A DNA stretch of 64,000 nucleotides. It comes from Isoetes taiwanensis. Its lineage: Eukaryota; Streptophyta; Lycopodiopsida; Isoetales; Isoetaceae. The translations under genes and the position numbers were made by a program. The DNA is taken from NCBI GenBank assembly GCA_021234155.1, contig JAJEKV010000048.1, positions 64,001 through 128,000 on the forward strand, read 5' to 3'. Positions 8,506 through 19,770 of the stretch are shown in pieces. Each line of letters begins with the position of its first letter. The stretch's first letter is position 1. The notes under the pieces are model-generated. The model was not told where the DNA came from. It did not search any database and saw only the letters and a program-made list of their open reading frames with translations.

Positions 8506-9709
8506 GTGCACCCCCCGGGTGCAGCCCTCGCTCTATTCATGCAGTATAAGGCAATCAACAAGGTGGGGGAGCCCTCAATTCAGCCTTTGGACCTAGCACC
8601 ACTCGACACCCGAAGGGACCAAAGCAACATTCATGAGATAGAGTCTTCGGAGTACATGTTCCATGGCATGACATCAGGGACACCAGCACTGCAGATCGAG
8701 CAAGACTACGAGCAGCTAGGGGAAGAAAACCCAGGTTGGGAAAGCAGAGAGGCGATGAGGATGGAGAGACAAATAGCCAGGCATGATGACGAAATCAGGC
8801 GGGCCTATGAACCACCAATCGGCATCACAGCCCTGTCACCAATAATCATCGATGGAGAGGAGTACATCTTGGCAAACGACATCCTCAACCTTCCTTACTG
8901 CCAAGAAGAAGGGCTCAGAATCGACGAGCTCTTAGGCTTGATGGCAAAGGAGCAGCACAGCGACTTCATCGACTACTCCTATCAGGAAATCCCAAGGGAG
9001 CTAGCAGAGCGACACTCATACGCCGGGGAGACAATGTCAGATATAGCAGCGTATGAGCAGATAAGGGAGATGTATCGGCAACAGGAATCAATCATTCCAG
9101 AGGAGGAGTTTCAACAAATACAAAGCAGATTGTACAAACCAGGAAGAGGCCCAAGCTCTAGCCGAACAGTTCGTTCCAGGAGTATGCGGGAGGCATCCAG
9201 TAGCATCAACCTGGAGAGCGCAACTACCATGTGGAGGGACCATGAAGACCTCTTGGCATTAGACGCCTATGGCGAAGCAGCTAATAGAAGGGGCACAGGT
9301 TCGAAGGCCATAGGAAAGGGTAAGGCACTCCGATACTATCTTCCAGCCCTCAGCCAAGGGCAGATGATAGTTTTTCACAAGGAGTTCAGCCCGCAAGGAG
9401 AAAGAGTCGGTGGCGCTCCTCATAGCACTCTCTGGCTTCGGGCAGCATGCCAAACTTGACCCCGTAACAGATCATATCATCCTCTTCAAGAGATCCGTAG
9501 CACTCCACTGCCTCGACTTCGCCAGGGGCCACCTCAGGGACACAACATTGACGGTAGTGGCGGCAACGGCACCCGAACTCCCTGCACCCCAAATGGCTCG
9601 AGCACTTGAAGGGGGATCTTCTAGAAATATCTTGCGGAATGTCGGCAAAGGACTTCGACTCAGGGATGTCAAGAACTTCTTCAAGTCAATGAAGAGGCAT
9701 CGAAGATGA
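8506..9709 (+). CDS. Unrecognised chromovirus ORF with a C-terminal frame change
   Basis: A 317-codon ORF (8506-9459) overlaps a second (9410-9709) in another frame. The sense of the second continues the first (about SVALLIALSGFGQHAKLDPV onward), implying a single-base indel near 9400 and an ancestral product of about 400 residues. The start at 8506 is formal; the credible coding sequence may start at ATG 8539 or later. The sequence is acidic and helical in the middle and basic at the end (KNFFKSMKRHRR). No known domain was recognised. Accessory ORFs upstream of gag are known in some plant Ty3 lineages, but homology to those was not established. Confidence 0.55.
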
Positions 9710-10000
9710 ACATTTTCTGCTTTCGCTTATCTTCTAAATTGTATTCAATGTCTTCACTTCTAAGTATTGCCATGTACCTTATAAAATGTATCTCTTATAT
9801 ATTAATTGATATATATTGTCCTTGACTTATAAGTGAAGTTTTCATATGATTCCTTTTATATCTAACAATAACTGTCTTGTAAATAAGGATGAATAATGTA
9901 TAACTTAAATAATAAGCATTGATGACCAATACTTGCAGCAAGGAACATCGTCTTAGGGTCTCAAGGCCAGGGCCGGCAGCACCATTGTGTACCTAGAAAC

Positions 10001-11280
10001 TTGTTTGGGCGAGAACAAGACGACAACAACGATGAAATGACGGTGGAGACAGTGAATGCAAGGCTCATGCAGATGAGAAACCAGATGCAAAACCTGCTTC
10101 AGTGGGCAACGCCATTGATGAATGCTCAGGAATACGGACCTCCACCACCACCTCCACCTCCAGTGCAAGGTGTTGATGAGGCTCCACAGCCAGAAGGGGA
10201 AGAGAATCAAGGAAATGTCAGGGACAGGAAGAGAAAGAGGAGAAGCAGAAAGAGCCGAACACCATCCAGCTCTAGTGTATCAGACACCTCCGACAGCCAG
10301 ACCGATAGCAGCTCTGAGGATGAGTCAGATGCATCACAGGGTAGGAAAAAAAACAGGAAAGCAGATGATTATCAGAAGAAAGTGGACAATGCCATGAGTA
10401 ACGTCTGGAAGACAAGGAAGCTTGGTCAGTTTTCAGGTAAAGACAGGTCAGGCATGGAAGCAGACGCGTGGCTTGATGAGATGGAAGAATTTGGCAATTC
10501 CTATGGCATGAAAGACAAGGATATAGGAAAGGTTGCAACAGCCAATCTAATAGGGGCAGCCAGGATATGGTGGAAAGGGTATGCTAAGTCTAATAAGTTG
10601 AGACAGAATAGCTGCAGATTCAAGACCTTCAGTAAGGCTTTCCGCAAACATGACGCGCCGAGATCGTACACTAGCAGGCAGATTTAGCAATTCTGCAGGC
10701 TAGACCAGGGGAACCTATCAGTAGCCAAGTACACAGAGGAATTTATGAGGCTAAGGCTCAATGTACCCAGGATCACAGAGAGGCAAGCGGTCGAAGGTTA
10801 CATTGAAGGGCTCAACAGTAACATCAAAAGGTTAGTTCGAGCAATTAACCCAAGAACAGTGGGGGAGGCCGAAGACAAGGCCTTAAGTTTGGAAGAAGCC
10901 CCAGTAACTCCAGGGCAGAAGCAGTTACCGTTCAAGGGTAAAGCAACAGGGCAGTACCAGAATAAGCAAGCAGCAAACACGCCAGCTGGAGGCCAACAAC
11001 AAGGGAAAGCTCAGGGAAAGCACTTTGGAGACCGTAGGCCACATGATGGATCAGGGGGCAGTTCGCTCAAGCGTCTTTTAGACAGCATTCCTAAGGAGAA
11101 GAGACAAGAATGCATTGAGAAGAAGTTGTGCTTTAGGTGCTTCCAGCCAGGGCACAGAACACACAACTGTCCATTCGTCATGCAGGCAGCCTTGGCAGAA
11201 CTTGCAGATTGGGAATCCCCAACCGAGGGTGATGATGAAGATGATGACCAGCAGGAGGGCAAAGATTTTATAGAAGGTGA
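10001..11280 (+). CDS. gag: Chromovirus Gag region
   Basis: A proline run (about residues 46-53) and a Ser/Arg-rich basic/acidic segment precede the capsid-like domain (WLDEMEEFGNSYGMKDKDIG, ARIWWKGYAK). The zinc knuckle CFRCFQPGHRTHNC (C-x2-C-x4-H-x4-C) lies near 11129-11170. The first in-frame ATG is 10037. A TAG at 10685-10687 interrupts the frame just before QFCRLDQGNLSVAKYTEEF, a conserved Ty3 Gag segment. The frame continues into protease without a break, so Gag and Pol form one reading frame. Confidence 0.85.
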
Positions 11281-12022
11281 GTGCAAAATCTGTGCAGCTA
11301 TTAAGTCAGGTGATGTTGAAAATCTGTCCACAGTCATCTCGACCGAGGGAATCATAGATAGCAGTCCATACCTAGTCTTGATAGATACAGGTAGCTCTCA
11401 TAACTTTGCCTCTCCTAGGCTTGCTACCCTAATGAAGAGCAAGGTCTTGAAGTCAAAGCCAAGACCAGTTAGCATGGCAAGTGGTGCCATTCGGCACAAT
11501 AAGGGAAGGAGGATTACGTTCGACATAGATCTTAGTGGACGCAAGTGGCCGATGGGGGCAGAAGTCATGGATATCGGAAAGTATGATCTGATAGTAGGAA
11601 TGGAGTTCCTCAAGCCAGATAAAGCGATGATTGATTGCGAGCGCAATGAGATCTCCATGACGGCGGCGGACGACAACAGATTCATAGTAAAAGGTAAGAA
11701 GGTAGCTTCTCCTATGCAGTGCATTTCTATGAAGCAGCTAAGAAAGAGTATAGAAAGAAACAAGGTGGATTATATCCTGAGGTTAGAGGCAATTGAACCA
11801 AGTAAAGAGAAGGGAAGTGACCTAAGTGGAAATCAGTTGCCCAAGCCAGTAGCAAGGCTCATTAGGGAGTTCAATGATGTATTTCCGGATGAAATTCATC
11901 AGCTACCACCTTATAGCGGTGTAGAGTGTGAAATTACATTAGCTCCAGATGCTAAGCCTACCAGCAAGGCACCCTACAGAATGAGCACCCCAGAGTTGAT
12001 AGAGCTCAAGAAGCAGCTATAG
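11281..12022 (+). CDS. pol: Chromovirus protease and linker to RT
   Basis: The aspartic protease active site DTGSSHNFAS follows YLVLI, with the second strand-like motif DLIVGMEFLK downstream, typical of Ty3 proteases. The RT-proximal segment contains FPDEIHQLPP. A TAG at 12020-12022 falls between KKQL and [18 protein letters not shown], where Ty3 elements usually have Gln or a charged residue; the frame is otherwise continuous into RT. Confidence 0.9.
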
Positions 12023-12640
12023 GAATTGCTTGGCCTTGGATTTATAAGAGCAAGTGTGTCTCCCTTTGGGGCACCCATACTCTTCGTCAAGAAGAAAGAC
12101 GGGAGCCTAAGAATGTGTATAGACTATCGCCAGCTTAACAAGCAGACGATAAAGAATAAGTATGCTCTGCCAAGGGCAGATGATTTGATGGATCAGCTCC
12201 AAGGAGCGAAAGTTCTCTCTAAGATTGACTTAAGGTTAGGTTACCACCAAATAAGGATAAAGGAAGATGATATCCATAAGATTGCCTTCAGAACGCGGTA
12301 CGGGCATTTCGAGTTTACAGTAATGCCTTTTGGCTTATCGAATGCCCCGGCAACTTTCATGCGTCTCATGAACGACATCTTCCGGGAGTTCTTGGACGAG
12401 TTTGTCATTGTGTTCTTCGACGACGTCTTAATCTACAGCAAGTCCGTTGAAGAGCATTGTCAGCATTTGAGAAGAGTGTTGGAGAAGTTGAGACGGCATC
12501 AGTTGGATGGGAAGCTCTCCAAATGCCACTTTGCAACAGGTCGAGTGGAATATTTGGGGCACGTGACAACGGAGGGGATTTCTACAGATCCGTCAAAGAT
12601 TGAGGCAATAGTTGATTGGCCAGCTCCCAAGGAACGTGGC
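12023..12640 (+). CDS. pol: Chromovirus reverse transcriptase
   Basis: Shows the RT blocks in order: [55 protein letters not shown], and the catalytic FFDDVLIYS near 12415-12435. The final block [20 protein letters not shown] precedes a one-base insertion near 12631 (extra G after CCCAAG), which shifts the frame to that starting [18 protein letters not shown]. Confidence 0.92.
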
Positions 12641-13217
12641 AGAAGTGAGAAGTTTTCTCGGTCTGGCAGGATACTATAGGAAGTTCGTTAAGGACTTCGC
12701 TAGGTGGGCGTCCCCCTTATCGGACCTCACCAAGAGCAATAAGATAAAGGATTGGGCAAAGTTTTGGCTTGAGAATGTCCAAGCCTCCTTTGAAAAGCTC
12801 AAAGAGGCTCTAACAACAGCTCCAGTCCTCGTCCTTCCAGATCCGAGCAAGATAGCAACAGGTGCAGTTTTGATGCAAGAGGGAAGGGTAGTCGCCTACG
12901 ACTCGAAGAAGATGAGCGACCCCGAGAAATGCTACCCAACCCATGATCAGGAGTTGTTAGCCATTGTCAGGGCACTAAGGATTTGGAGGCATTATTTGCT
13001 GGGGAGGAAGTTTCAGTTAGATACTGATCACCAGAGCCTTCAATATCTTTTCACCCAACTACTCCTCAACCTAAGGCAAAGGAGGTGGATGGAATTCCTT
13101 GAGGAATATGATTTTGACATAGTGTATAAGCCCGGCAAGCTTAATGTGGTTGCAGATGCCCTCTCTAGAAGATCATTCGAGACGAGAACGCATTGTAATG
13201 CTATATCAACTCTTTAG
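12641..13217 (+). pseudogene. pol: Chromovirus RNase H, with a deletion at the first catalytic Asp
   Basis: The connection domain [18 protein letters not shown] leads into RNase H (GAVLMQEGRVVAYDSKKM, CYPTHDQELLAIVRALRIWR, FQLDTDHQSLQYLF). The usual segment carrying the first catalytic aspartate (a TDAS-type motif between PDPSK and GAVLMQ) is absent, an apparent in-frame deletion of about a dozen residues. The glutamate (DQELLAI) and second aspartate (DTDHQSL) positions remain. A TAG at 13215-13217 follows. Confidence 0.8.
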
Positions 13218-14540
13218 AGTGAGTTTGGTAAGAAAATTGAGGAGACATTGCCGTCTGATGGTGATTTCAAGGAGATATGGGCAAGCCTCTCTAAGGAGGC
13301 TAGAACAGATAAGGAGCGGGAAGCCTTCAAACATTATAAGAAGGAAGGCAACCTCTTGTACCATAAAGATAAGTTGTGTGTGCCCGAATCGTCAGGAGTA
13401 AGGAAGTTAATTCTTCATGACACACACAACAGCCCAATAGCCGGGCACACGGGATTTATGAAGACGTATTTTCAAGATTCGAAGTAGCTATTTCTGGCCG
13501 GGAATGAAGAAACAGATAGCCAGATATATTCGAGAATGCTAGTTGTGCCAGCAGACCAAGGCAGAACAGCTTCGAATTCCGGGAGCCTTGGAACCTTTAG
13601 CAGTGCCGAATGCAAAGTGGGAAGTAATAAGCATGGATTTTATTACAGGACTTCCTAGAACTTTTCGAGGCAAAGATGCACTAATGGTGGTCGTAGATAA
13701 ATTATCTAAGATGGCACACTTTTTGCCTTGCAAAACTACGGACACAGCCTTAGACACTGCCGTTCTATTTGTAAAGGAGATTTTTAGACTCCACGGCATG
13801 CCTCGAGAGATAATCTCAGATAGGGATTCTAAGTTCATGAGTGCATTCTGGCAGGATCTTTTTGCCACGATCCAGACCAAGCTCTCGATGAGCACGGATT
13901 ACCATCCTCAGACGGATGGTCAGACGGAGCGGACGAATTGCATCATCGAAGATATGCTCAGAAGTTATGTATGGAATAAGGAATCCAAGTGGGATGATTT
14001 CATCCACTTGGTAGAATTCGCCTACAATAGTACGAAGTAGGAGTCATCGCAGATGTCTCCCTTCATGATCAACTAGGGGTACCAGTGCCTCACCCCGGAT
14101 ACTTGGCACAATCCTGTGTCAAAGGTCGAAGTATCCCAGCAAATGCTAGGAGAGATGCAGCAGTTAGTTGAAGAAGTAAGGGGGTACCTTCTAGCAGCAA
14201 GAAGTCGGCAGAAGAGTGTAGCTGACAGGCACAAGACCGTAAGGGAATTCAAGGTGGGCGATAAGGTATGGTTGAAGATCAAGGTGAAGCAAGCTAAACT
14301 TCGTATTGGGAATTGTAAGAAGCTCGCCCCTAGATGGGCCGGTCCGTTCAAGATCTTGGAGAAAGTGGGCTCTCAGGCCTACAAGTTGGATCTCCCGGCG
14401 CACCTTAGGGTCCACAAGGTCTTCCATGTGAGTTTATTGAAAAGGCACGATCCTAACCCTGATGAGGTTTTGGATACTCCAACTTTGTTGGAAATGACTG
14501 AGGAGCAAGTCAAAATTGTGCCTGAATTGCTTCTTGATAA
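13218..14540 (+). pseudogene. pol: Chromovirus integrase
   Basis: The zinc-binding HHCC domain is visible (HDTHNSPIAGHTGF, then ECxxC around a TAG at 13540-13542). The DDE core has D in VISMDFITGLP, D in IISDRDSKFMS and E in HPQTDGQTERTN. A one-base shift lies near 13487. Further TAGs at 14038-14040 and 14074-14076 interrupt the segment FAYNSTK...SPFMIN...GYQ. The GPY/F-type C-terminal module follows: KLAPRWAGPFKILEKVGSQA and FHVSLLKRHDPNP. Confidence 0.88.
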
Positions 14541-14712
14541 GTCATTCAAGAAGACTAGGAGGTCTCAGTTCCTCCAGTATTTGGTCAAGTGGAAACACTT
14601 GCCCGTGGAAGACGCGACATGGGTATTGAAGCAGGATTTGGAGAACCAATACCGAGAATTCATGAAGGAGTTTGATGGGCGAGTCGTCTCCGAGCTCGTC
14701 GACGCCGACTAG
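14541..14712 (+). CDS. pol: Integrase C-terminal chromodomain
   Basis: FLQYLVKWKHLPVEDATWVL matches the core of a chromodomain (YLVKWKGYP...TWE in HP1-like proteins), followed by a C-terminal helix (ENQYREFMKEF) and a TAG stop. This domain defines chromoviruses and in characterised members directs integration through chromatin. The aromatic residues Y, W and W at the canonical positions are partly retained, so methyl-lysine binding is possible but unproven. Confidence 0.85.
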
Positions 14713-15540
14713 CCAGGAGGTTAGCTTAGTATGTTTCTTAGTTAGCCTTAGCTCTGGCATATGTATTCTAGTTAGTAGAGTGCATGTGCCAGAATCTTGG
14801 AACGTGTGTGCGATGATGAGATACGCCTTTAAGGCATTCTCTAGGCCAACATGCACCAAGAGGGGGTCATGCGAGAGAGGAAGTGAGCGTGGTGGGCGAT
14901 GATGGGACATCTGTCGGATGCTCTCTATGCCACGATGCGGGGCTCGCGCACCTGACCATAGGGGGGTCATGGTGAAGGTTAAAGTGATCATGTGCGATGA
15001 TGGGATCGTGAGACGTTCCCTAGCTTGAAACCCTTGGGGCATGATGCACTGGGAGTACTCGGCAACGGGTAACCGAGTACAAGGTAGCACTTGATCATGG
15101 GCGATGATAGGAGCATCTTAAATGTTCCTTAAGTTCAAATTCGTATGGGCCATGATCGGGTGCAAGGTAATAGGGCAACCTTGAGATGGTAGTTCGGCTC
15201 AAGGAGGTAGGTAAGGGGATAGTCCCCTAAAACCACAATTATTAACTTAACTAATGTAATGTGTTACTCGTGCAGGGCGAGCGTAGGGGAGCACCGACGG
15301 GAGCACATTACGTGGAGGCGGGGAGGCATAATTTAGACTTAGAAATTATGAACCCTAATGTTATGTGCTAATGTTTTGACTTACTATAGCATTACTGTTG
15401 TTAAGGCTATATAATTTTGTATAAGTATAAATATAGCCTATACTATATGTTGATTGAATAATAGAAATTGCATGTATCTTGTTTTTGCAGGAGCGTGTAG
15501 TGTAGTTACCTTAGCGTAATGCTGAGGACAGCATTATCCT
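14713..15540 (+). other. 3' non-coding region of the chromovirus with degenerate repeats
   Basis: About 830 bp between pol and the polypurine tract. A degenerate repeat built around GCGATGATGGGA recurs near 14811, 14896, 14995 and 15090, spaced about 85-98 bp. No ORF with coding character was seen on either strand. Confidence 0.6.
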
Positions 15541-15554
15541 AAGGGGGGGGAGAA
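15541..15554 (+). promoter_or_regulatory. Polypurine tract
   Basis: AAGGGGGGGGAGAA lies directly against the 3' LTR, the expected primer site for plus-strand DNA synthesis. Confidence 0.9.
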
Positions 15555-17175
15555 TGTGACGTTCCAGGGGAATATATATATACGCCATAAATACGTATAT
15601 TCTTGGACCCGTCACTATACAAGTCTACCCTTGTAGCCTTGTATACCTTAGGAAGTGGCAATGGGTGCACATCTAAGTTAAATTCTTAACTTAGATAACC
15701 TTAGGATAAGGCCCATTTCCACTTGGCCTTATCCCATTGGGCAACCGCCATACGGACCCACCCCATTGGTGCCACGTGGCATCCCATGTGGACCCTATCT
15801 TATATTAGCACAAACCCTAACCCTAGACCTCTTTTCCTGACCCTAGCACCCTGAGACTCATCTACTCACTCGAAACTTTGTTTCGAGCATCGTTTGATGT
15901 GGCATAGGCTAGTGCAGCAGCCCCCAGGAGTGTGGATTCGATCTTGGAACAAGTGCAGCTTCGACCAATTCGAAGATCATGGAGACGCCAGGGTTTGGAG
16001 GGAGTGCTTCTGGAGCAGGTATGTAGAGTAGTGCTCTTGGTAGATCATCTGGTTAGTATTTCGTATCTAGAGTAGAGCCATACTAGAACCCTTATTCAAC
16101 ATCTTGAACCCTAATCAAGGAACTCTAACTGTAAGTTAGATATGTATGATTAGGTTAAGATGTTCTTACTATGATTATCATGATATGATGTTGGTTGATC
16201 ATGTTTGCTCCTCTTGTATTGGGAAGGGGGTAGAGACCTAGTAGCCAGTATGTAGTATGCTCCTAGTTTTATCCCTTAGTTCCTATTATATGCAGCCTGT
16301 GCATAAGCGCCCACCGGGCTATTGGGGCTATGACGTGACTCAGCACTACACAACGGGGCTAGAGGCAATACGGATGGGGGATCCCTGCTGAGCGTGGCTA
16401 CTGGGGATCCCATAGCGGGCTAGGCTTATGGCCGGTCGCTTTGTGTGGGCCGGGCATGGGTCCGACACCTCCTGGGGCAATGGTGTCGCCCTGCCTTTCA
16501 GGAGTTGCAAGTGCCGGCTTGGCTCCTGTTTTGGGGGGTTAAGTCGGGTACGAATCGTGTGTCGCCACGATTCTCTAACCGCCCGTGGAACCTCTAGACC
16601 CCGGGAAGGGGAGATGCAACCTTTCCTGCCTCATCGGACCGGGGAGATGCAACGTGGAGTAGTCCCGATGGGTGATGCCATGGGATTGCGTATCCGGAAG
16701 GCTAGAGTCATGCCAGAGCCCGATCTAGCTCATTCTGCAAAGTATGCACAGGAGGGGCGGATGGAGTGGTCAACCCTAGCCATTGTCTATAGCCAGCCCC
16801 GCCATTGTTATGACTCGGTCTGCTCTATCTTGAGGCCTAGCCGGTCAGTCATCCTCCTTATGAGTCGGATCCATGGGTAGGAGCTCTCATGTTTTATGGC
16901 ATATGATTATCTTCCTTGTAGTTGTGGATATGTGGATGGGCTACCCTTCGAGGTAGTATGATGTATTGTTATTGCTAGTTCTGACGATGTTTATGCTTCC
17001 GCTGTGATAGGGGCCCATAGGGGAAGGGCACGCAAGACACATTCGTGTCCCCTTCCCGCACTAGAGTCATCTCAGAGTGCGGGAAAGACGGAGGGCCCGT
17101 GCGGTCGAGGACCGGATGGGGGATTTCCTGCGGAGTGTACGGCTGGGCGCCGTATATTTAGCAGGGAGCGTCACA
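15555..17175 (+). mobile_element. 3' LTR of the chromovirus
   Basis: 1621 bp, same ends as the 5' LTR. Differences include a longer AT dinucleotide run near 15582 and an 11-bp deletion relative to the 5' LTR around 15940. It is followed by the target duplication GCAGT at 17176-17180. Confidence 0.95.
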
Positions 17176-17180
17176 GCAGT

Positions 17181-19310
17181 GCTACGTTGCAGTCTGTTCA
17201 CTCCACAGGTATTTCAATTCAGATTATTTGGTTGCTTTAGATCCAGGATTGTTTCTAATGTCATTATGAATGTGACTGAGATTAAAGTGCATCTTATGTA
17301 GCAAGTTTCTTTGGCGGCTAATGCTAGGGCAATATTCAATTGTCTTTTAGATGAGATGAGATTTGTGAAGAACCATATGCAATTAGTCTTTTTAATCTGA
17401 CTTGGACTTTGACTCAGGCTAGTCAATACTCGACAGAGAGTTTGCAACGAGGGCATGAGGCTCTGAAAGAAGCGCAAATTTGAGGGATTGCTTTGTGATT
17501 GGCACCACTGTCAGTCGAAGGGTTGCTGCAGCTGCCTGTGCGGTATGCTTGTTTCCAGATGAACTTGCTCAAAATTATTCTGAGCCAAGACTAAACAAGT
17601 ATTCAGTTAATTTAGTATCTATCTGCAGTTGTTTTTGTATTAGTTTTTCTTGCTGGGCCTTTGTTTTGTGGGTGCCCAAAAATTGTATCTGATGAGAACA
17701 ATCACCATGCTACTTCCCAAAGAGTGTTGAGGGAGATGGATAAGTGGTACTATCTCATTTGAAAAGTGGCAGTTGTTTTGCTATTGTCCATTGGCTGCAA
17801 AAATATCTGGAAAAAGTGGCCTCAATGTAGGGGGCAAATAGTTGCCTCTATGCAATGTCGTGGCTCTGATACGACTTCAATTTCGTATTTCTATTATGCC
17901 CAATTTCATATAGTTTGATCAAAAAATCTCTGCGCACAAGGGCATGGAATAAGAAAGTCTATTCTCCTCTTCCGCCTTTTATTGTCTTGTATTCTATCCA
18001 TCACAAGTCTATGTTTAGTATTATGTCAACTTCCTTCTTTTCTCCACAAATGTTCTTTGATATTGACACTTCTATTTACTTGAAGATGTATCTACGCTGT
18101 GCAAATTATATTGGGTTCTTGGTTGATTTTCTGCTGTGTTTATCCACTACCTCTAACTAATTAACATAACTTGGAGTCAATTTTGCCAATCAATTTCTAT
18201 GCATTAATTACTTGTTCCAGGCAGAGGCAGCTGCTACTGTTAGGGAGAGCAGTGTTCGAGCTTTTATGGTGTCAGTACAGCGAGTGACTGCAAATGTGGC
18301 AATGGTTCAGTAGGTATCTTAACTAAGCAGCTCAGATATCAGCTGGCAGTTAATTGCGGTAGTTCTACCACATTTTAATAAATTTTAAACAGGAGCTCTT
18401 ATGAGAGCTGGGAATTTTTCAACTTCCAACTATATGTGGCCAGATATTTACTGACTGGAAATGTAGATGAAGATGAAAAAATAAAAAAGAAATACCAGAC
18501 CTATTTCAAAGGCAAGCTGAGATACAGTTGGGCTGCAATGGATGAAGATCATGTCTTAAAATGCCAGCTAAAAACATCATACACATATCACATTATTGCT
18601 CAGCTGGTGCCTCAAGATGGTTGCGTCCTAAGCTGGTGCCTCTGCTGGCACAGCTTCACGTGTTGCTCTCAGCACGGAAAGCGGAGTGTGGCGTTCAAGA
18701 ACGACGATAAAGTATGCATATTTCTTAGGTCTTTCCTTGAAACACTGGATAAAATGGCAACTGGTATCTCGAAAGATGAGAAACAGAGGACGAGAATGTA
18801 CAAGAGTGTGACACTTCAAGGATTAATCTCAGGATTACCCAAGGCACAGACTTGTCTAATTTGGATCAGATATTACAAGAGCTGGATGAGAAGAGCTACG
18901 AGGAAAGGATGCAGGAAACGAAAAGACTATTGAAGTCCACTGAGAAAGGTATTGAGGCCTTACAACCTACTTTTGAAAAGCTTCAGGATCTTAATCAGTT
19001 TCTTCATCGCGCATTACCCATGGTTACAGGGGGAGGCACTTTCGAGTATATGGGCTCTGACGATATTAAAAACAACGAGGTTAAAGAAGGTGGAACCCAG
19101 GAGCACAATATTGCCTGCAAAAGTTAAAAAAATTTCATTCAACTAAGTTCTCAAATGAGCTACAACGAGTTGGATCTGAAGTTCCCGACGATTCAGAATC
19201 AGTACCAATAATCCAACATGTGCATGAAATCGCTCAGACCATGGAAATTGAAGTGCCAGATGTGACAGGCTATGCAGAGATGGACACCCCTCAGGCTGCA
19301 GATAGCTAAA
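17181..19310 (+). pseudogene. Host gene remnant, 3' part with several exon-like segments
   Basis: The exon split by the chromovirus resumes here and ends at a donor at 17208/17209. Later exon-like pieces include one ending HEALKEAQI (near 17410-17480), one starting after TTCCAG near 18222 (AEAAATVRESSVRAFMVSVQ), a helical ORF at 18852-19127 (SNLDQILQELDEKSYEERMQ) and a final segment near 19160-19310 ending DVTGYAEMDTPQAADS before a stop. The pieces are mostly alpha-helical. Frameshifts near 19130 and stops inside segments suggest decay, but intron-exon structure was only judged by eye. The family is not recognised. Confidence 0.4.
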
Positions 19311-19447
19311 GAACTTGGTGTGACACCTGATTCTGTATCAGAAACTCAATGATTTCATTGCTCAGGCGATCTTGTGTAACAAGTGATGAATAGGAATGAT
19401 CATTTTGAATACTCAATGTTTGTATATTTTTTATTATTAACATCTAT

Positions 19448-19770
19448 GTTATATTGTTGAGAAGATCGCCGTGGCGATCTTCTTCACATGTTCTTATTAT
19501 AAGAATTGACTTGTAATAGTCATGTGAATGTTATTTGCGACTTTTATCCTTCTTTAATTTTTGAAGCAGTTAACCAAATTACTCTTTAATTGCCAAACAG
19601 TTTCGCCATCGCGGATCTCACAATCATTTTAGCATCTTTTTTCCATTCATTTTTAGCCAAGCAAGAGCGTGGAAAAGCCCCCTTGAATACAATTTCACAC
19701 ACGCTATAATTTCTTGGCATAATTTCTAGAATAAAACACCAACTTCTGCTTCAGTCCAACCGTATTTTGC
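19448..19770 (+). repeat. Left arm of a 320-bp inverted repeat pair
   Basis: Nearly identical in reverse complement to 36293-36615. It starts at a palindrome, AAGATCGCCGTGGCGATCTT, and ends CCGTATTTTGC. The pair lies 16.5 kb apart. The right arm is embedded in a copia integrase gene, so these are dispersed copies of one repeat family and not an ancient palindrome. Confidence 0.85.

Larger units (their letters stand above)
3552..17175 (+). mobile_element. Full-length Ty3/gypsy chromovirus carrying a histone H3-like ORF
   Basis: A 13,624-bp element bounded by two long LTRs that start TGTGACG and end CGTCACA, with a perfect 5-bp target duplication GCAGT (3547-3551 and 17176-17180). Order: LTR, PBS, H3-like region, 201-bp hairpin repeats, two unrecognised ORFs, gag, protease, RT, RNase H, integrase with chromodomain, a long 3' non-coding part, polypurine tract, LTR. 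The LTRs remain very similar but gag-pol contains six in-frame TAG codons and two frameshifts, so this copy is probably non-autonomous unless recoding occurs. The roughly 4.8 kb between PBS and gag is unusual for a chromovirus. Confidence 0.95.

Noticed and set aside
8306-8541. Intron joining the two unknown chromovirus ORFs
   Set aside because: Candidate donor (GTGAGT at 8308) and acceptors do not preserve reading phase.
10001-14712. Host genetic code with TAG as a sense codon
   Set aside because: The copia and Ty3 gag ORFs elsewhere in the window read normally, land plants use the standard code, and CAG deamination explains TAG; kept only as a readthrough question.
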